Of a stretch of DNA of 23,378 nucleotides, positions 1 through 9,966 are shown piece by piece (the first letter of the stretch is position 1; the number at the start of each line of letters is the position of its first letter). A program made the position numbers and the translations under genes. The stretch is from Oehlia diaphana. Lineage: Eukaryota; Glomeromycota; Glomeromycetes; Glomerales; Glomeraceae. The stretch covers positions 79,710 through 103,087 of the forward strand of contig QZLH01000094.1 in the NCBI GenBank assembly GCA_003833135.1. The letters are read 5' to 3'. The notes under the pieces are model-generated. The model did not search any database. It saw nothing but the letters and a program-made list of their open reading frames with translations, and had not been told where the DNA came from.

Positions 1-92
1 AAAATTTTTAATATTTTTTTTTTTTTAGTTTCAAATGGTATTTATTACCGAATTTTATTGTTTATGATGCCAGAACTTAAACGGAAAAATGA

Positions 93-406
93 CCAGTGTT
101 CGGAAATGACCTGGTCATTTGACCATTTAAATGATTTATGAAATCATTTGGCATTATTCATAATCATTTGTCATTTGGTCATTTCAATCATTTGATTTTG
201 ATTGGCTAATATTTATCACATAAATAATTATGTGACTATAATTAAAAAATAATGAATGTAGTGTAGGCAAAAATTATAATGTTGGCCGAAATTACATTCA
301 AATGACCAAGGTCATTTGTCAGTTGAGCATTGAAATGACATGTCATTTGTCATTTGTCATTAGAATCATTTGGTCATTTCAAGTCATACTGTATGCCGAA
401 CACTGG
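93..406. mobile_element. Small terminal-inverted-repeat element (MITE-like)
   Basis: The sequence CCAGTGTTCGG at 93-103 returns as its exact reverse complement CCGAACACTGG at 396-406, giving 11-bp terminal inverted repeats around a 314-bp non-coding body. The body is built from many copies of TCATTTG/CAAATGA and holds nested palindromes: AAATGACC-T-GGTCATTT at 104-120, CAAATGACC-AA-GGTCATTTG at 299-318 and AAATGACATGTCATTT at 333-348. An A-rich AAAAAT flanks both sides but is offset by two bases, so a target-site duplication is not certain. The form fits a non-autonomous DNA element moved in trans. The superfamily is not identified. No internal protein is credible. Confidence 0.5.
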
Positions 407-752
407 AAAAATCCATATAACCTACATTTATGCACATCGAATAGATGTCACTCCTGCCATACCATGCCTTTGTTATGCTTTCTAACTATGAACAAAGTTT
501 ATACCAACCCCCTCCTTTAGTTAGATTATTAAATTTAACTAACAGTTACCCTTTACACTATTGAACCACATAATTAAATTAACTCTTATAAAGAAAGAAA
601 AAAAGTACAAATTTGAAATGACCATTTTGCTGGCTAAATTTGACATCGCAGTACATATGTGCATTTTTTGTCTACGATATCCAGCAAAAAACCCACATTT
701 AGAAGACTACCCTTAAAACTTACCCTCCTATGAATAACCGATAACACTAAAC
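407..752. other. Intergenic stretch, no gene seen
   Basis: This AT-rich DNA lies between the inverted-repeat element and the decayed gene at 753. No coding-like frame, tRNA or long repeat was recognised. Confidence 0.5.
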
Positions 753-1796
753 CTATTCGTCATCCGTTGTCCTTATCTTGTTAGGCCTGTCCATAGTTTC
801 CACTCTCTTCTTATCTTCTTTCGCAAGACGTGCCTTTATCTTTTCACTGTTAGCGTCAAATTCCTTGACCTCCTCTTTTTTTGGAAAATTAGAATTGTAT
901 GGTATAAACTGCGAAATCACATTTTGGACCGCAATCTCGTTTACCACCAGATGATATGTAATCTGCTTCCAAAAGTGGTGGTCACCCTCATCATCTATTT
1001 TCATTACGCCCTTACGCTGTATATATATATACTCATTTATGAAATCAATCACATCTTCCTATGTTATTACGTCTTTTAAGGTGAGTCGTTTGATGCACCT
1101 TTCTTTTTTAGCCTTGTCGGTATTTTCTTCCTCTGTTATTACGTCTTTTAAGGTGAGGCATTTGATGCACCTTTCTTTTTTAGCCTTGTCTGTCTTTTTC
1201 TGTAACATCTGGTTGAGGGCCTTTCCTGAGATTATCGATTACATTCATCACAACTGAGGGATGTATCACCTCTTTACTCATATTTTCCTCCTTTCCAAAG
1301 AGCTTGTCCAAGCCCCATCCATGGCGATCTTGAAGTTTGTCTGAACCTACTGATCTGAATAAAAGGTTTGTTTCTTGTCGCTCAAATAGCGCTTGTCTTT
1401 ACGATGTCTATCAACTCACCTCTCCTTCCATTCTTGTTCCACTTGATCTTGCACTTCCTTGAACGTCTGAAAGGCCCACTTTGTACCATCTCCTTTTCTG
1501 CCGCCTTCGATAGCGTGTCTTTCAGGTCCTTTTGTGACTTAAAGTAAGTCAGAATTTTCCAGGGCCAGAGTGTCGCCAGACTTTATCACCTTCGAAAATG
1601 CGATCTTAGGATATGAAGCCGTTAAAGCTTTTAGGTATTTCGGCTCGTCCTTCTTTACTTCTTTCACTACTTTATCTGATACCTCCTTCCATAACTGCCA
1701 CTTATCACATTTATGCCTATCTTTTACCGATGACTTTTCGTCATACCACTTTATAAAACTACCGCTAACAATAAATATTAATTGATTATTAATCAA
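753..1796 (-). pseudogene. Decayed lysine/glutamate-rich gene of unknown family
   Basis: Protein-like sequence runs along the minus strand in several frames. From the 5' side (high coordinates) there is an open segment at 1539-1796 with residues such as FIKWYDEKSSVKDRH and WQLWKEVSDKVVKEV. A shifted piece around 1420-1490 reads WAFQTFKEVQDQVEQEW. Another at about 1220-1320 contains WGLDKLFGKEEN. The last runs through two copies of a 24-residue repeat (DKAKKERCIK..LTLKDVIT) into a segment ending at 753. In the last frame an amber codon at 1059-1061 replaces a GAG found at the same place in the other repeat copy. Hand counts give about 45% GC at 1441-1500 and 48% at 1561-1620, well above the flanks. 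At least two frame changes plus the nonsense codon argue for a pseudogene, although unrecognised introns could explain some breaks. The family is not recognised, and a foreign or transposon origin is possible. Confidence 0.55.
1062..1205 (-). repeat. Two tandem copies of a 72-bp coding repeat
   Basis: Copies at 1062-1133 and 1134-1205 both begin TGTTATTACGTCTTTTAAGG and differ at few positions until their ends. The period of 72 bp equals 24 codons, so the repeat is in frame on the minus strand and encodes a charged unit containing KAKKERCIK and LTLKDVIT. This is part of the decayed gene. Confidence 0.85.
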
Positions 1797-2465
1797 TTAG
1801 GGCCCTTGGTTAATTTAAATTGTGATGATATTTATGCGCAAGAACAAAATGGTTTACTACTTATTTAAAGTGGGTGGATAATTAGTGAAATATCCTTAAA
1901 AGTTAGTGTTAAATTTTGAAAAAGGATTAATATGCCGATAAAAGCAAAAGATCTGGCTCACTTATTTTTATATATTAGATCTCAATAATTTGTGCAGATA
2001 GAGAAAATGAATGAAATACCTAGTATTTTTCAAATTAATAAGGTTAATGAATAAGAAATTCATTTAATTTCTTTCTTTGTATTTGACTCTACAAATTTGC
2101 ATGGTCTGACAAAATAATATTTATCTGTTATATATTCGAGAATATTTAAATTGTAAAATCCAAATTATTTTTACAACAAAATGTTATATTTCCGAGTTAA
2201 TCATCTATAATTATAACAAGGTTATACCAAAATAATTCTTGTGAAAAAAAATTCTAATTGCCTTTCCTAAGAAACTTTGGCTTTTATTATTCTGAAATTA
2301 AACATTATTTTGTTAACCAATATTGTAATATATAATTTGATGTCATTCATTATTCTTGATTCTTGCAATATTTTATGAAATAAGTATCTGTGCAAGCAAT
2401 AAATTAATAATAAAATGTGTTAATTAAAAATATATGTATATATATATATTTTTTTAATTTGTAAA
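1797..2465. other. AT-rich intergenic stretch
   Basis: This stretch has long A/T runs and a TATATATATATA simple repeat near 2435-2452. No coding-like frame or structured RNA was recognised. Confidence 0.5.
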
Positions 2466-2885
2466 AATATATTAATAACTGAATACTTATATTTTTTAAT
2501 TACACCTTTATCAAAATATTTTTTTTTATAATTTTATTATATCGTTTATCTGTTAAAGCATGCTTTATTATAATGTAAATTAATAATATTAAAATGAATG
2601 ATTTCTATTTTTTTTAAAAAACAAAATTTTCAGGCCTTTTATTTTCTGTTTTAAAAAATGTATGCTCATATAAAGTTCATCTTTTAATTATTATTTTTGT
2701 ATATATTTTTTATTATATTAATAAATATGAAGAAATATTATCAAAATTCTTGAAAAGAAATATAAATGGTTTTCTCTCATTTGTTAAAAACATATTAATA
2801 ATACTTATATTTTTTGATTACACCTTCATCAACATATTTTTTATATAATTTTACCATATATTCTTCCATAGTACCATTTATCTGC
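2466..2885. repeat. Pair of diverged ~95-bp direct repeats
   Basis: The copy at about 2466-2560 and the copy at about 2785-2885 share ATATTAATA, then TACTTATATTTTTT, ATTACACCTT, ATCAA, ATATTTTTT, ATAATTTTA and TTTATCTG in the same order, with small insertions and deletions. They lie about 320 bp apart. They are likely remnants of a duplicated or mobile non-coding segment. The part between them is featureless AT-rich DNA. Confidence 0.6.
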
Positions 2886-2895
2886 AAATGGACTG

Positions 2896-3408
2896 ATGCT
2901 CGCTCATTCTAAACCACTGTACTTTTACACTCAGAAGGAACTTGAGCTTCACGTCTACGATGAACACAAGGATTTGGCTAATTTAAGGTAGGTTTACTAA
3001 CTATTACTTGAGAAGAGTCATTAGGTTTTATTTTCTGATCTGTTCTTGTACAGAGTGTATAATTGAGGAAGCCATTTTATCTATGTCTGTGGGAAAATTG
3101 TGAAAAGCAATGATATTTCTCATTAAAAGGTATAAATAATATGCCAAGTACTTAACCACTTCCTAATGCTGTAGTAAATTGTAATTGATTTCTTACAGAA
3201 CAATTGCGTGAAATGTGAATACACTCAACAGATCATGCTATTTAAGGCAAGCTCAAAGAATTGGTTTTTCCTGCTACTTATAAAATGGTCGCGTTACTAA
3301 ACATTGTGATCAGAAATTTATTGAAGAAAAAGCATTTTATGGACTTGAAGATCTTGATCTTTAACTCGATTTTATACATTCCTAGTAAAAAATTTTTATT
3401 AATACTTA
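2896..3408 (+). pseudogene. Exon-like remnants of an unrecognised gene
   Basis: An open segment starts at ATG 2896, reads MLAHSKPLYFYTQ followed by a charged stretch ending DEHKDLANL, and stops at a good donor (AAG|GTAGGT, exon end 2987). A pyrimidine-rich TTGTACAG lies about 65 bp on, but no acceptor there gives an open frame. Further on, near 3260-3290, the sequence reads KELVFPATYK. One base out of phase it continues to 3408 as HCDQKFIEEKAFYGLEDLDL and a stop. The two parts fit a single broken or partly deleted gene. It may instead be a gene with introns I cannot place. The family is not recognised. Confidence 0.3.
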
Positions 3409-3749
3409 CTAGAAAAAGAATAAACATACAAATATTAATTCTACATGCAATAGTTGCATTATAAATCTTTTATTATCAAGAAATTAGCTTTTTATTTACA
3501 TTTAGCAAAAAAATAGATTCAATTTATTATATAATACTATTTTAAAAGTTATTATATTATAATATAGTATAAAATAATTACATATCATTAATAATCTTAA
3601 TACACTACTTGCATATTGGTGACATGTGAGCACTAGATATATTCATTTTCCTCTTTTGAACCCTATGATTTTGAGCTAGTTTATAAAATCCATAGCAGAT
3701 ATTTCTATATCTGTTAATCCACCTAAATTTTGGCTTTTTCCTTGTTATC
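3409..3749. other. Intergenic stretch, no gene seen
   Basis: This is AT-rich sequence downstream (3') of the 123-residue minus-strand gene. No coding-like frame was noted. Confidence 0.5.
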
Positions 3750-4200
3750 TCACACAGCTTGATCATTACTATTCAGTAAATCTTTAATATTATTAATACA
3801 CTTATCATCAGGTTGGTCTTTGTTATATTCTAATAAAAGGCATTCATTCCTTTCTGACAATATATCACATAGATCATCTATAGCATCACGGATTTCCTCA
3901 TTAAAACACATAATAATCTTTATAGTCCTTGTATTACCTGTAGATTAATATATTTAGAAATATTAGAGTCATACAAAATATTAAAAGTTCTTCATATTGA
4001 ATTGAGATCTGCTCACTTCTTTCAACTATAATTATATTGTTTGTGATCTTAACTTGTTTATTCCAGTCATCTTTTTGAATTCTGCCAAAAAATGTTTCAT
4101 TTACTTTCAATGAATAGAGAGCAACCTTGTCTCTTGGTTTGATACTTTCAGGTTCTACATTGTTCCAATATCCGCCAATCCTCTCAAGTATTTTTGACAT
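3750..4200 (-). CDS. Two-exon gene for a 123-residue acidic protein, unknown function
   Basis: Exon 1 is 4200-4017 (start ATG 4198-4200) and exon 2 is 3937-3750 (stop TGA 3750-3752), with a 79-bp intron at 3938-4016. The donor is AGAA|GTGAGC and the acceptor CTACAG|GT. Splicing restores AGT (Ser62) across a phase-1 junction and gives 124 codons with no internal stop. The N-terminal half is mixed (MSKILERIGGYWNN, then KVALYSLKVNETFFGRIQKDDW). The C-terminal half is helical and acidic (FNEEIRDAIDDLCDILSERN, then QPDDKCINNIKDLLN). Without splicing the frame ends in a hydrophobic tail that is intron translation. There is no signal peptide and no known motif. The reading frame stays open a little upstream of the ATG, so an additional 5' exon is possible. 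I do not recognise the family. Confidence 0.6.
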
Positions 4201-4468
4201 TTTTATAGTGTTATGTTGATGAGAGAGGTCTAAAATAATGGAGAGAAGTGGAAGAGCTGATCCAAAATCAGTAAAATATGTGAACTGATTAAACTGAGTT
4301 CAAAAAGTTTTTATTAGGCTTTCATATTAATTTAATGTAACAGGTCATACCTTGATAGTATAATTGAAACTTTCATCATCAACTATTTCGTATTAAAGTC
4401 TCATGCTGAATTCCTTCTCATGATCTCACGATATGGAGAGATGTATGAAGTATCATATTCATTTCAAG

Positions 4469-4687
4469 CTATCCACAATCAATGACCCGTAATGCTTCAA
4501 ATATTATCCATACAATAATCAAAGTAGTATTTATCAGAGTCTTGAATTTCATGGGTTTGTTAGGAAATAATTGGGATTGTATCTTGCTAACATCCTTTTC
4601 AAACTTCGGTATGTTGAAAAGGCTCTTCCTTTTCTCTTTACATTTTCTAGCAAAGTACACAAGATTTGACGCAGGTCTATCTGGCAT
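4469..4687 (-). CDS. Short ORF with C-terminal hydrophobic segment, possibly part of a larger gene
   Basis: This 72-codon ORF starts at ATG 4687. It begins MPDRPASNLVYFARKCKEKR, is strongly basic to about residue 45, and ends in a hydrophobic stretch (roughly residues 50-66, LINTTLIIVWIIFEAL) that could be a membrane anchor or a buried helix. Further coding-like scraps lie on the same strand on both sides. Around 4870-4900 the sequence reads CGGNHLYDGTSPTVLP before a stop. At about 4349-4390 a short frame reads YEIVDDESFNYTIK ahead of a GTATGA donor-like site. These could be exons or decayed pieces of one larger minus-strand gene that also includes 3750-4200, but no splice chain keeps the frame. 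Family unknown. Confidence 0.3.
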   Translation of the reverse strand: MPDRPASNLVYFARKCKEKRKSLFNIPKFEKDVSKIQSQLFPNKPMKFKTLINTTLIIVWIIFEALRVIDCG

Positions 4688-4909
4688 TCCATAACTATGA
4701 AACTTTACTTTTCTTCAGTTAACTGGAGGAAGGCACAGTCAATAACCTTCCTGCGAATTATTCTAAGTCATTCATAAGTCCTGTTCCCGAAAAAATTATC
4801 GTGCTGCGTATTTTTCAGATGATGATTATTTCACGTTCTGGATGGTTGGGAGTACTGTAGGACTTGTGCCGTCATAAAGATGGTTGCCACCACAAGCTAC
4901 AAAATAATC

Positions 4910-5391
4910 CTTTATTAAATTTGATAAAAATTATAACAATTCCCCAAGTTTCATAATAAAATAAAATAATTAATAAAAAAAAAAATTCAAAGAGAGAAAT
5001 AATTTCAAAAACTAATTTCTATTAAATTTATAAATTCAATATTTAAACACTAAACACCAATTAAAATAATAATTTCCATTTTTGGATCCCAAAGGAGAAC
5101 CAATTAAAATATTAATTTCTAAAAGAATATTTGATATACTGCCCTTTGTCACGATTATGTAGATCATTTCAAGGATATTCACGTCATCAATTTCCCCAAT
5201 AAAAAATAAAAATAAGCAACTAGTTTACCGTCATCGCGGGCCATAATTAATCCTCAAATTAGCCACACTTGACCACTTAATCCCCTATAAATTTGATGAT
5301 AGTTTAAGGTCACTCCGGACCATAGCAAATAAAAACCTAGGAAATTTTATACACAGTAAACTAAATATAATACTACGCCCTAAAATTAATA
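4910..5391. other. Intergenic stretch, no gene seen
   Basis: This is mostly A/T homopolymer-rich DNA. 5220-5340 is somewhat richer in GC and has a CCTATAAATT TATA-like sequence at about 5284-5293, roughly 100 bp upstream of the small ORF at 5392. No other structure was recognised. Confidence 0.4.
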
Positions 5392-5529
5392 ATGTCACTA
5401 GATAAGTTCAGACGCTATAGTACTGGAGGAAAAGTAATTGTATCGGTAGGTAATACCCTGTCGTTATCCATACTCCCAATCATCTGCTTCATCATAATTT
5501 TGTTTCATGTAGGGTATTTCTTGATTTAA
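5392..5529 (+). CDS. Possible 45-residue small membrane protein
   Basis: An ATG at 5392 opens 45 codons: a basic start (MSLDKFRRYSTGGK) followed by a hydrophobic segment at about residues 24-44 (SLSILPIICFIIILF), ending TAA 5527-5529. A TATA-like sequence lies about 100 bp upstream. A donor-like TCG|GTAGGT at 5445 and an acceptor-like CATGTAG at about 5511 would form a 67-bp intron. Using it would leave only about 21 residues. The basic-then-hydrophobic pattern resembles small mitochondrial or ER membrane subunits, but I recognise no family and the ORF may be chance. Confidence 0.25.
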   Translation: MSLDKFRRYSTGGKVIVSVGNTLSLSILPIICFIIILFHVGYFLI

Positions 5530-6320
5530 ATTTATAAACAGATATCCTTTAGTAATTATGATTTTTAAAGAGATATTACATATTAGGCATTGTCTACTAT
5601 GCCGGTAAATATAAGAGCAATTCACTCACGAACTGCTTTTAGCCTGTCAAAACAAAATCTTTCCTATTTTTCTCTTTTCACCTTAACTTTTTGTTATGCA
5701 TTCGAAGTTTCGAAGTTGTATCTTCTCTTAATGTATTTTCAAGAATTAGCACATCACTAATTAAGTCTTCGTCAAATTCATTAACGGGAATAGTAGAAAC
5801 AAGTTTAGAAGTATTAAGTATTAATTATTTGTAAAATATTTTGTGACGGAGAATTTCCTTCAATTGATATTAAGTAGGCGCTTGTTTTGTAATTAAAAAT
5901 GTCATTTGCATAAAAAAAGTCGGCCGCACATTAACAAGAAATTTCGCTCTAAGTCATTTGCGCATTCCACACATAATTAGAATTTCGAACATTGTTTAGT
6001 AGTAAGAAATTTTAAATGTAGATGACATACAGTATGACATTCTAATGTACTAATGTTAAACAAGAAGTTTTTCGTTGAAATTTGAAAAACAGCTCTTATA
6101 AAATAATTTTAGAAACATATCATATGTATATTTAAACTAGAGAAAAAAGTTGTTCTCAGTTTTTTGTTCGTAAGATAACTAAATTAATTTGTCATTAAAA
6201 ATTCCCTTATAAATGAGTCGTTTTTTCAAGAAAAACCATATAGGCGATGAATATTTTTTTATTTTTACTTCAATTTTTGTACTCGGGGAGCAATTCATCG
6301 ATCATCTCAGCCATATTTAA
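5530..6320. other. Intergenic stretch upstream of gene A
   Basis: I see no gene here. The only motif noted is the near-palindrome CATACAGTATG at 6026-6036, which matches in reverse the CATACTGTATG inside the inverted-repeat element at 385-395. Confidence 0.4.
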
Positions 6321-6325
6321 ACATA

Positions 6326-6414
6326 ATTCCGGCAAAAATCGGAAATTTGCAACACACATGTGCTGAAACACAGAAACGCCTATTTCTAATTGAGGGATTT
6401 GATCAACGTTTCAC
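6326..6414 (+). promoter_or_regulatory. Upstream block shared with gene C
   Basis: Between 72 and 160 bp before the start codon of gene A, the words ATTCCGG, ATCGG, ATGTGC-GAAA, ACACAGAAACG, CCTATTTC and TCAACGTTTCAC (6403-6414) occur in the same order as upstream of gene C. Sequence closer to the ATG is less alike. This suggests a retained promoter or 5' leader, although recent duplication alone would also leave similarity. Confidence 0.5.
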
Positions 6415-6486
6415 ACAATTACTAATAAATTTAGATAATGGAATTTTTACTTTATTTTCCCCAAAAATTATAAAACCGTGAGAAAA

Positions 6487-7933
6487 ATGACTTTTGAATA
6501 CTCTCAAGAAGTTAGTAATGATTATGAAAAATTATTTGAAATTGAAAAAGGACATGACGTAATTATATGTGCTGGTGAAGATGAAAATATGAAAGAAATT
6601 CGGGCACATTCACTCATCCTATGTACTAGGTCTCAATATTTTTGTGCCGCATTCTATAATGATTGGGTCGAGAAGAAGAATGGAATTTTCATTTTTAACA
6701 AACCTAATATTTCTCCTCAATTATTTAAAATTATTTTAAGGTAATGTAAATGTCTGATTATTTTATTATATTAAATTCGGAAGAAATGTTAAAGTTTTTC
6801 TTTTAATATTTAGGTTTATTTATTGTGGAAAAATTGATTTAACTAATTTTCGAGGTCCCGAACTGTTAAAACTTTTAATGGCGGTAGATGAACTTAATAT
6901 TCAAACATTGGTTACTTGTGTTCAAAAGCATTTAATGAATGATAAAGAGTTCTTACAAGAGAATTTTATGGAAATTCTTCAAATGATTTATCATAATGAA
7001 TTATTCACAGATTTATTGAATTATTGTCTTGAAGAAATTGATACGATATTTAATTCTGATAAAATCAATAGTTTAGAAGCACATTTATTGGAATTTCTTT
7101 TAAAACAAGATGATTTAAATTTAGATGAGATTGAAATTTGGGATGGTTTAATCAAATGGGGATTAGCACAAGAAAAACTTAATCAAGACACCTCTAAATG
7201 GAACAAGAATGATATAATTATTTTTAGAAGAATTCTTTATAAATTTATTCCCTTAATTAGATTTTATGGAATACCTTCTGAAGATTATATTAACAAAGTT
7301 AAACCCTATGAAGAGGTTTTATCTAAAGAATTGCGAGAAGAAATATCAAAATTTCACTTAGATCCTGAATATGAACCAACATCCAACCTTTTACCAAGAC
7401 GTTTTATTGGATCTACTCTAATTAATCGAAAACATATTACACTTTTTATAAATTTTATTGACAGGAAAAATATTGACACCGATTATAATAAGAATCCTTA
7501 TAAATTTAATCTTTTATATAAAGCAAGCAGAGATGGCAATACAGCTACATCATTTCATGCTAAATGTGATAATAAAGGAGCTACTATAGTTGTAGCAAAA
7601 ATAAAAAATTCGGAACAAATAATTGGAGGATACAATCCACTTTTTTGGGATTCAAGTAATAGTGATAAATCAACAAAAGATAGTTTTATATTCTCATTTT
7701 CAGATAAAATTAACCTTCGAAATGTATATGTAGCTTACAGTAATGGTAGTCAATATTCTGTACGAGGTTATTCACATTGTGGTCCATTATTTGGTTTAAA
7801 TGATTTATATATAAATTATAATAATGATCCTAATAATTGGTACCATTTTGGATCAGGTTCTTATCCTACAATTAACATACCAACTTGTATAAATGTAAGT
7901 GATTATGAGGTATTTCAAGTTATTAAAAGATAA
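6487..7933 (+). CDS. BTB-BACK-TLDc protein, gene A (457 residues, two exons)
   Basis: Exons 6487-6740 and 6814-7933 are joined across a 73-bp intron (donor TTAAG|GTAATG, acceptor TATTTAG|GT), restoring Arg85 in a phase-2 junction. ATG 6487 is chosen because it aligns with the paralogues. The frame is open back to a GTG at 6478, which is not expected to initiate. An N-terminal BTB fold spans about residues 13-115 (DYEKLFEIEKGHDVII, AHSLILCTRSQYF, FIYCGKID after the junction). A BACK domain follows to about residue 250 (EILQMIYHNELFTDLLNYCL, IWDGLIKWG, FIPLIRFYG). The TLDc domain covers about 285-456, with the family hallmarks FNLLYKASRDG, SFHAKCDNKG, IIGGYNPLFW and DSFIFSF and the terminal DYEVFQVI. 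BTB-BACK pairs usually serve as substrate adaptors of cullin-3 ligases. TLDc proteins of the Oxr1 type act on the V-ATPase and in oxidative stress. The combined role is not established. There is no Kelch, signal or membrane segment. Gene A is closest to gene C. Confidence 0.9.
6741..6813 (+). other. Intron of gene A (phase 2, within BTB)
   Basis: This 73-bp GT..AG intron starts GTAATG and ends ATTTAG. An in-frame TAA directly at the donor explains why the unspliced frame looks like an 84-codon ORF. All four intact paralogues carry an intron at exactly this codon. Confidence 0.9.
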
Positions 7934-9966
7934 TCAGATTAAGTACCGTAATTACATTACTAATGTATTTTGAGATATCTAATAATATATATAAATAAAA
8001 CGAATTTTTAAAAGTGAATCTAAAAGAGTTTTCCTTATATACTGTGTAAATAAAATAACTTGAATTTATTATACCTAAAACTACTAGTCGTTGTTCTTCA
8101 GTAGAAAGGGTGGGATAAATATTGTTCATGTACAGTATAAAAATAACGATCTTTAATTATTCACGTGTTATATATTTGACTTAGATATATTTCCCGTGAA
8201 TGAAGATCACTCATGTTGATCTAACTCATTTTTTGATCGAGTCCTAATGGGCCAATATATGATTCTTTGAGCATTGGCTCGTACCAATCAATAGTGCTTC
8301 ATAACATACATACAGTATTTTTCTGTATTCCTTAAAAATTAAGGACTTCCTTTTTGAGCAAACACAATTTAGGAAAAAACTTTCCAGGACCTGTAAAAAA
8401 TTTTATCCGTCATTTTTAAAAAAACTCCAGCCTTTCACGGATTCATTCACGGAGAATGAAAATTATTTGATAAATTTCGTGATGTAAGGTTAGTAATTCA
8501 GGAAATATAAGCCTTTTACGGAAAAAAAGTTGGAATATAAAAAACGGATCGACTTTTTTTACAGAGTGTCATTATTAATTACTAGTAATTTACTGTACTA
8601 CACATAACAGATAAAGTCACTCTATACAATAAAAATTGTTTTTTTTTCTATTATTATTATTATTATTTTTTATTAAAATTACCGTATTCACCCGAAATAA
8701 GCACTACCGAAAATAGTCGCTTAAATTTGAGCTAATTTCGAGCCAATGAGCCCGTTTGGTATAAATTAAAACAAAAACTATTTACTGGGAAAGAATTATT
8801 CCATAATAGTTAATAGATGCCTGCGTAGTAAAATTACAGTGTCCTTGAGTGTCCTCCATATGACCGGTAGTCCAGTAGATGATCCTTTTTTTTCGTGTAT
8901 TGCAATAGTAAAGATACTAATAATGATTAATTTCAATAAAAACTAGGGTTGCGCCAAACAAATCTGCAAGGTATTATACAATAATTTCCCGGTACATATT
9001 ATTTCTATGAAGAACCTGACATCGTACTGTGGAACATGAGAAAGCTCTTAAACGAATGAAAATTATTATTTAAAGTGGGAAATTATGAATTGAATTTGTA
9101 TAAGAAAATAATACTATTCACAATACTTGTAAGTCTACGATGTTAACGGAACTTTATGACCTCCCAAGATGCTATTCTATTATTAAACAACCTTAAATGC
9201 AAGGAAGAAGCAAAAATGAAGAATTATGAGTTATAGATATACTTGAAATTTGGTTTAATAAGGAAGAATTTACAAGTTAGTTTATCGTATACAGAATCTG
9301 ATCTAACCTATTTTCTAATGAAATTATAAAAGGTTAATATGGATTTAATCATAGATTCTTACTCATGACAAATAAAGATTATAATCATGTTTTTTAACAT
9401 TTGATGATATTCATATTTTAAAATGCATTATCAAATATTTTAAAAAACCAAACCAATAAGTAAAAAATAATTTAAACAAAGTTCTATATATTGTTATATT
9501 AATTTTTGATCATGTTACATTAAAGAAAAACTAAACGATATAAATCAATTATAAACCATTTTTTTGCTAAAGCCAAAACCGGTTTGAAAGAAAATACTGT
9601 AAGTTACTTGAGAATTGAATTACTATTGAATTACTAATTCATAATAATAATGTGTTATCAATTATAAGTTGGAATTGAAGTATAAATTTTTTATTTTTCA
9701 AAATAGATTTGGTACAATAATTACTTTTCACGTTATAATTTTTTGTGTAGAAATAGGGTAGAATGAAATTTTACAAAAAAAAAAGATACAAACTGTTTAC
9801 AAGTAAATCTATATCATCCCCAAAACTTTTATTTCTACTATTATATTCAGTAATAACCAAATGGATTAATTATCAATATAATTAATTTTATTGTTTAAAT
9901 CTTTTTGAATAAATTTATAAGGAAAAGTAAGATTGTATATGTAAGAAAACAAAATAGATTCATCTT
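7934..9966. other. 2-kb convergent intergenic region between genes A and B
   Basis: I see no intact gene. An (ATT)n run lies at about 8650-8667. TTACCGTATTCACCCGAAAT with nearby AAGCACTACCG and AATAGTCGC (8680-8725) has the look of a transposon end, but no partner was found. On the plus strand, 9149-9232 reads MTSQDAILLLNNLKCKEEAK and on to a stop, followed out of frame by ILEIWFNKEEFTS. This may be a scrap of a dead gene. Confidence 0.4.

Noticed and set aside
302..520. Plus-strand 72-codon ORF beginning in the inverted-repeat element
   Set aside because: It is made largely of TCATTTG repeat units and runs out of the element. There is no coding character.
1039..1257. Plus-strand ORF with two SSVITSFKV repeats
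   Set aside because: It is the antisense shadow of the 72-bp repeat, whose minus-strand frame is charged, protein-like and continues into flanking segments.
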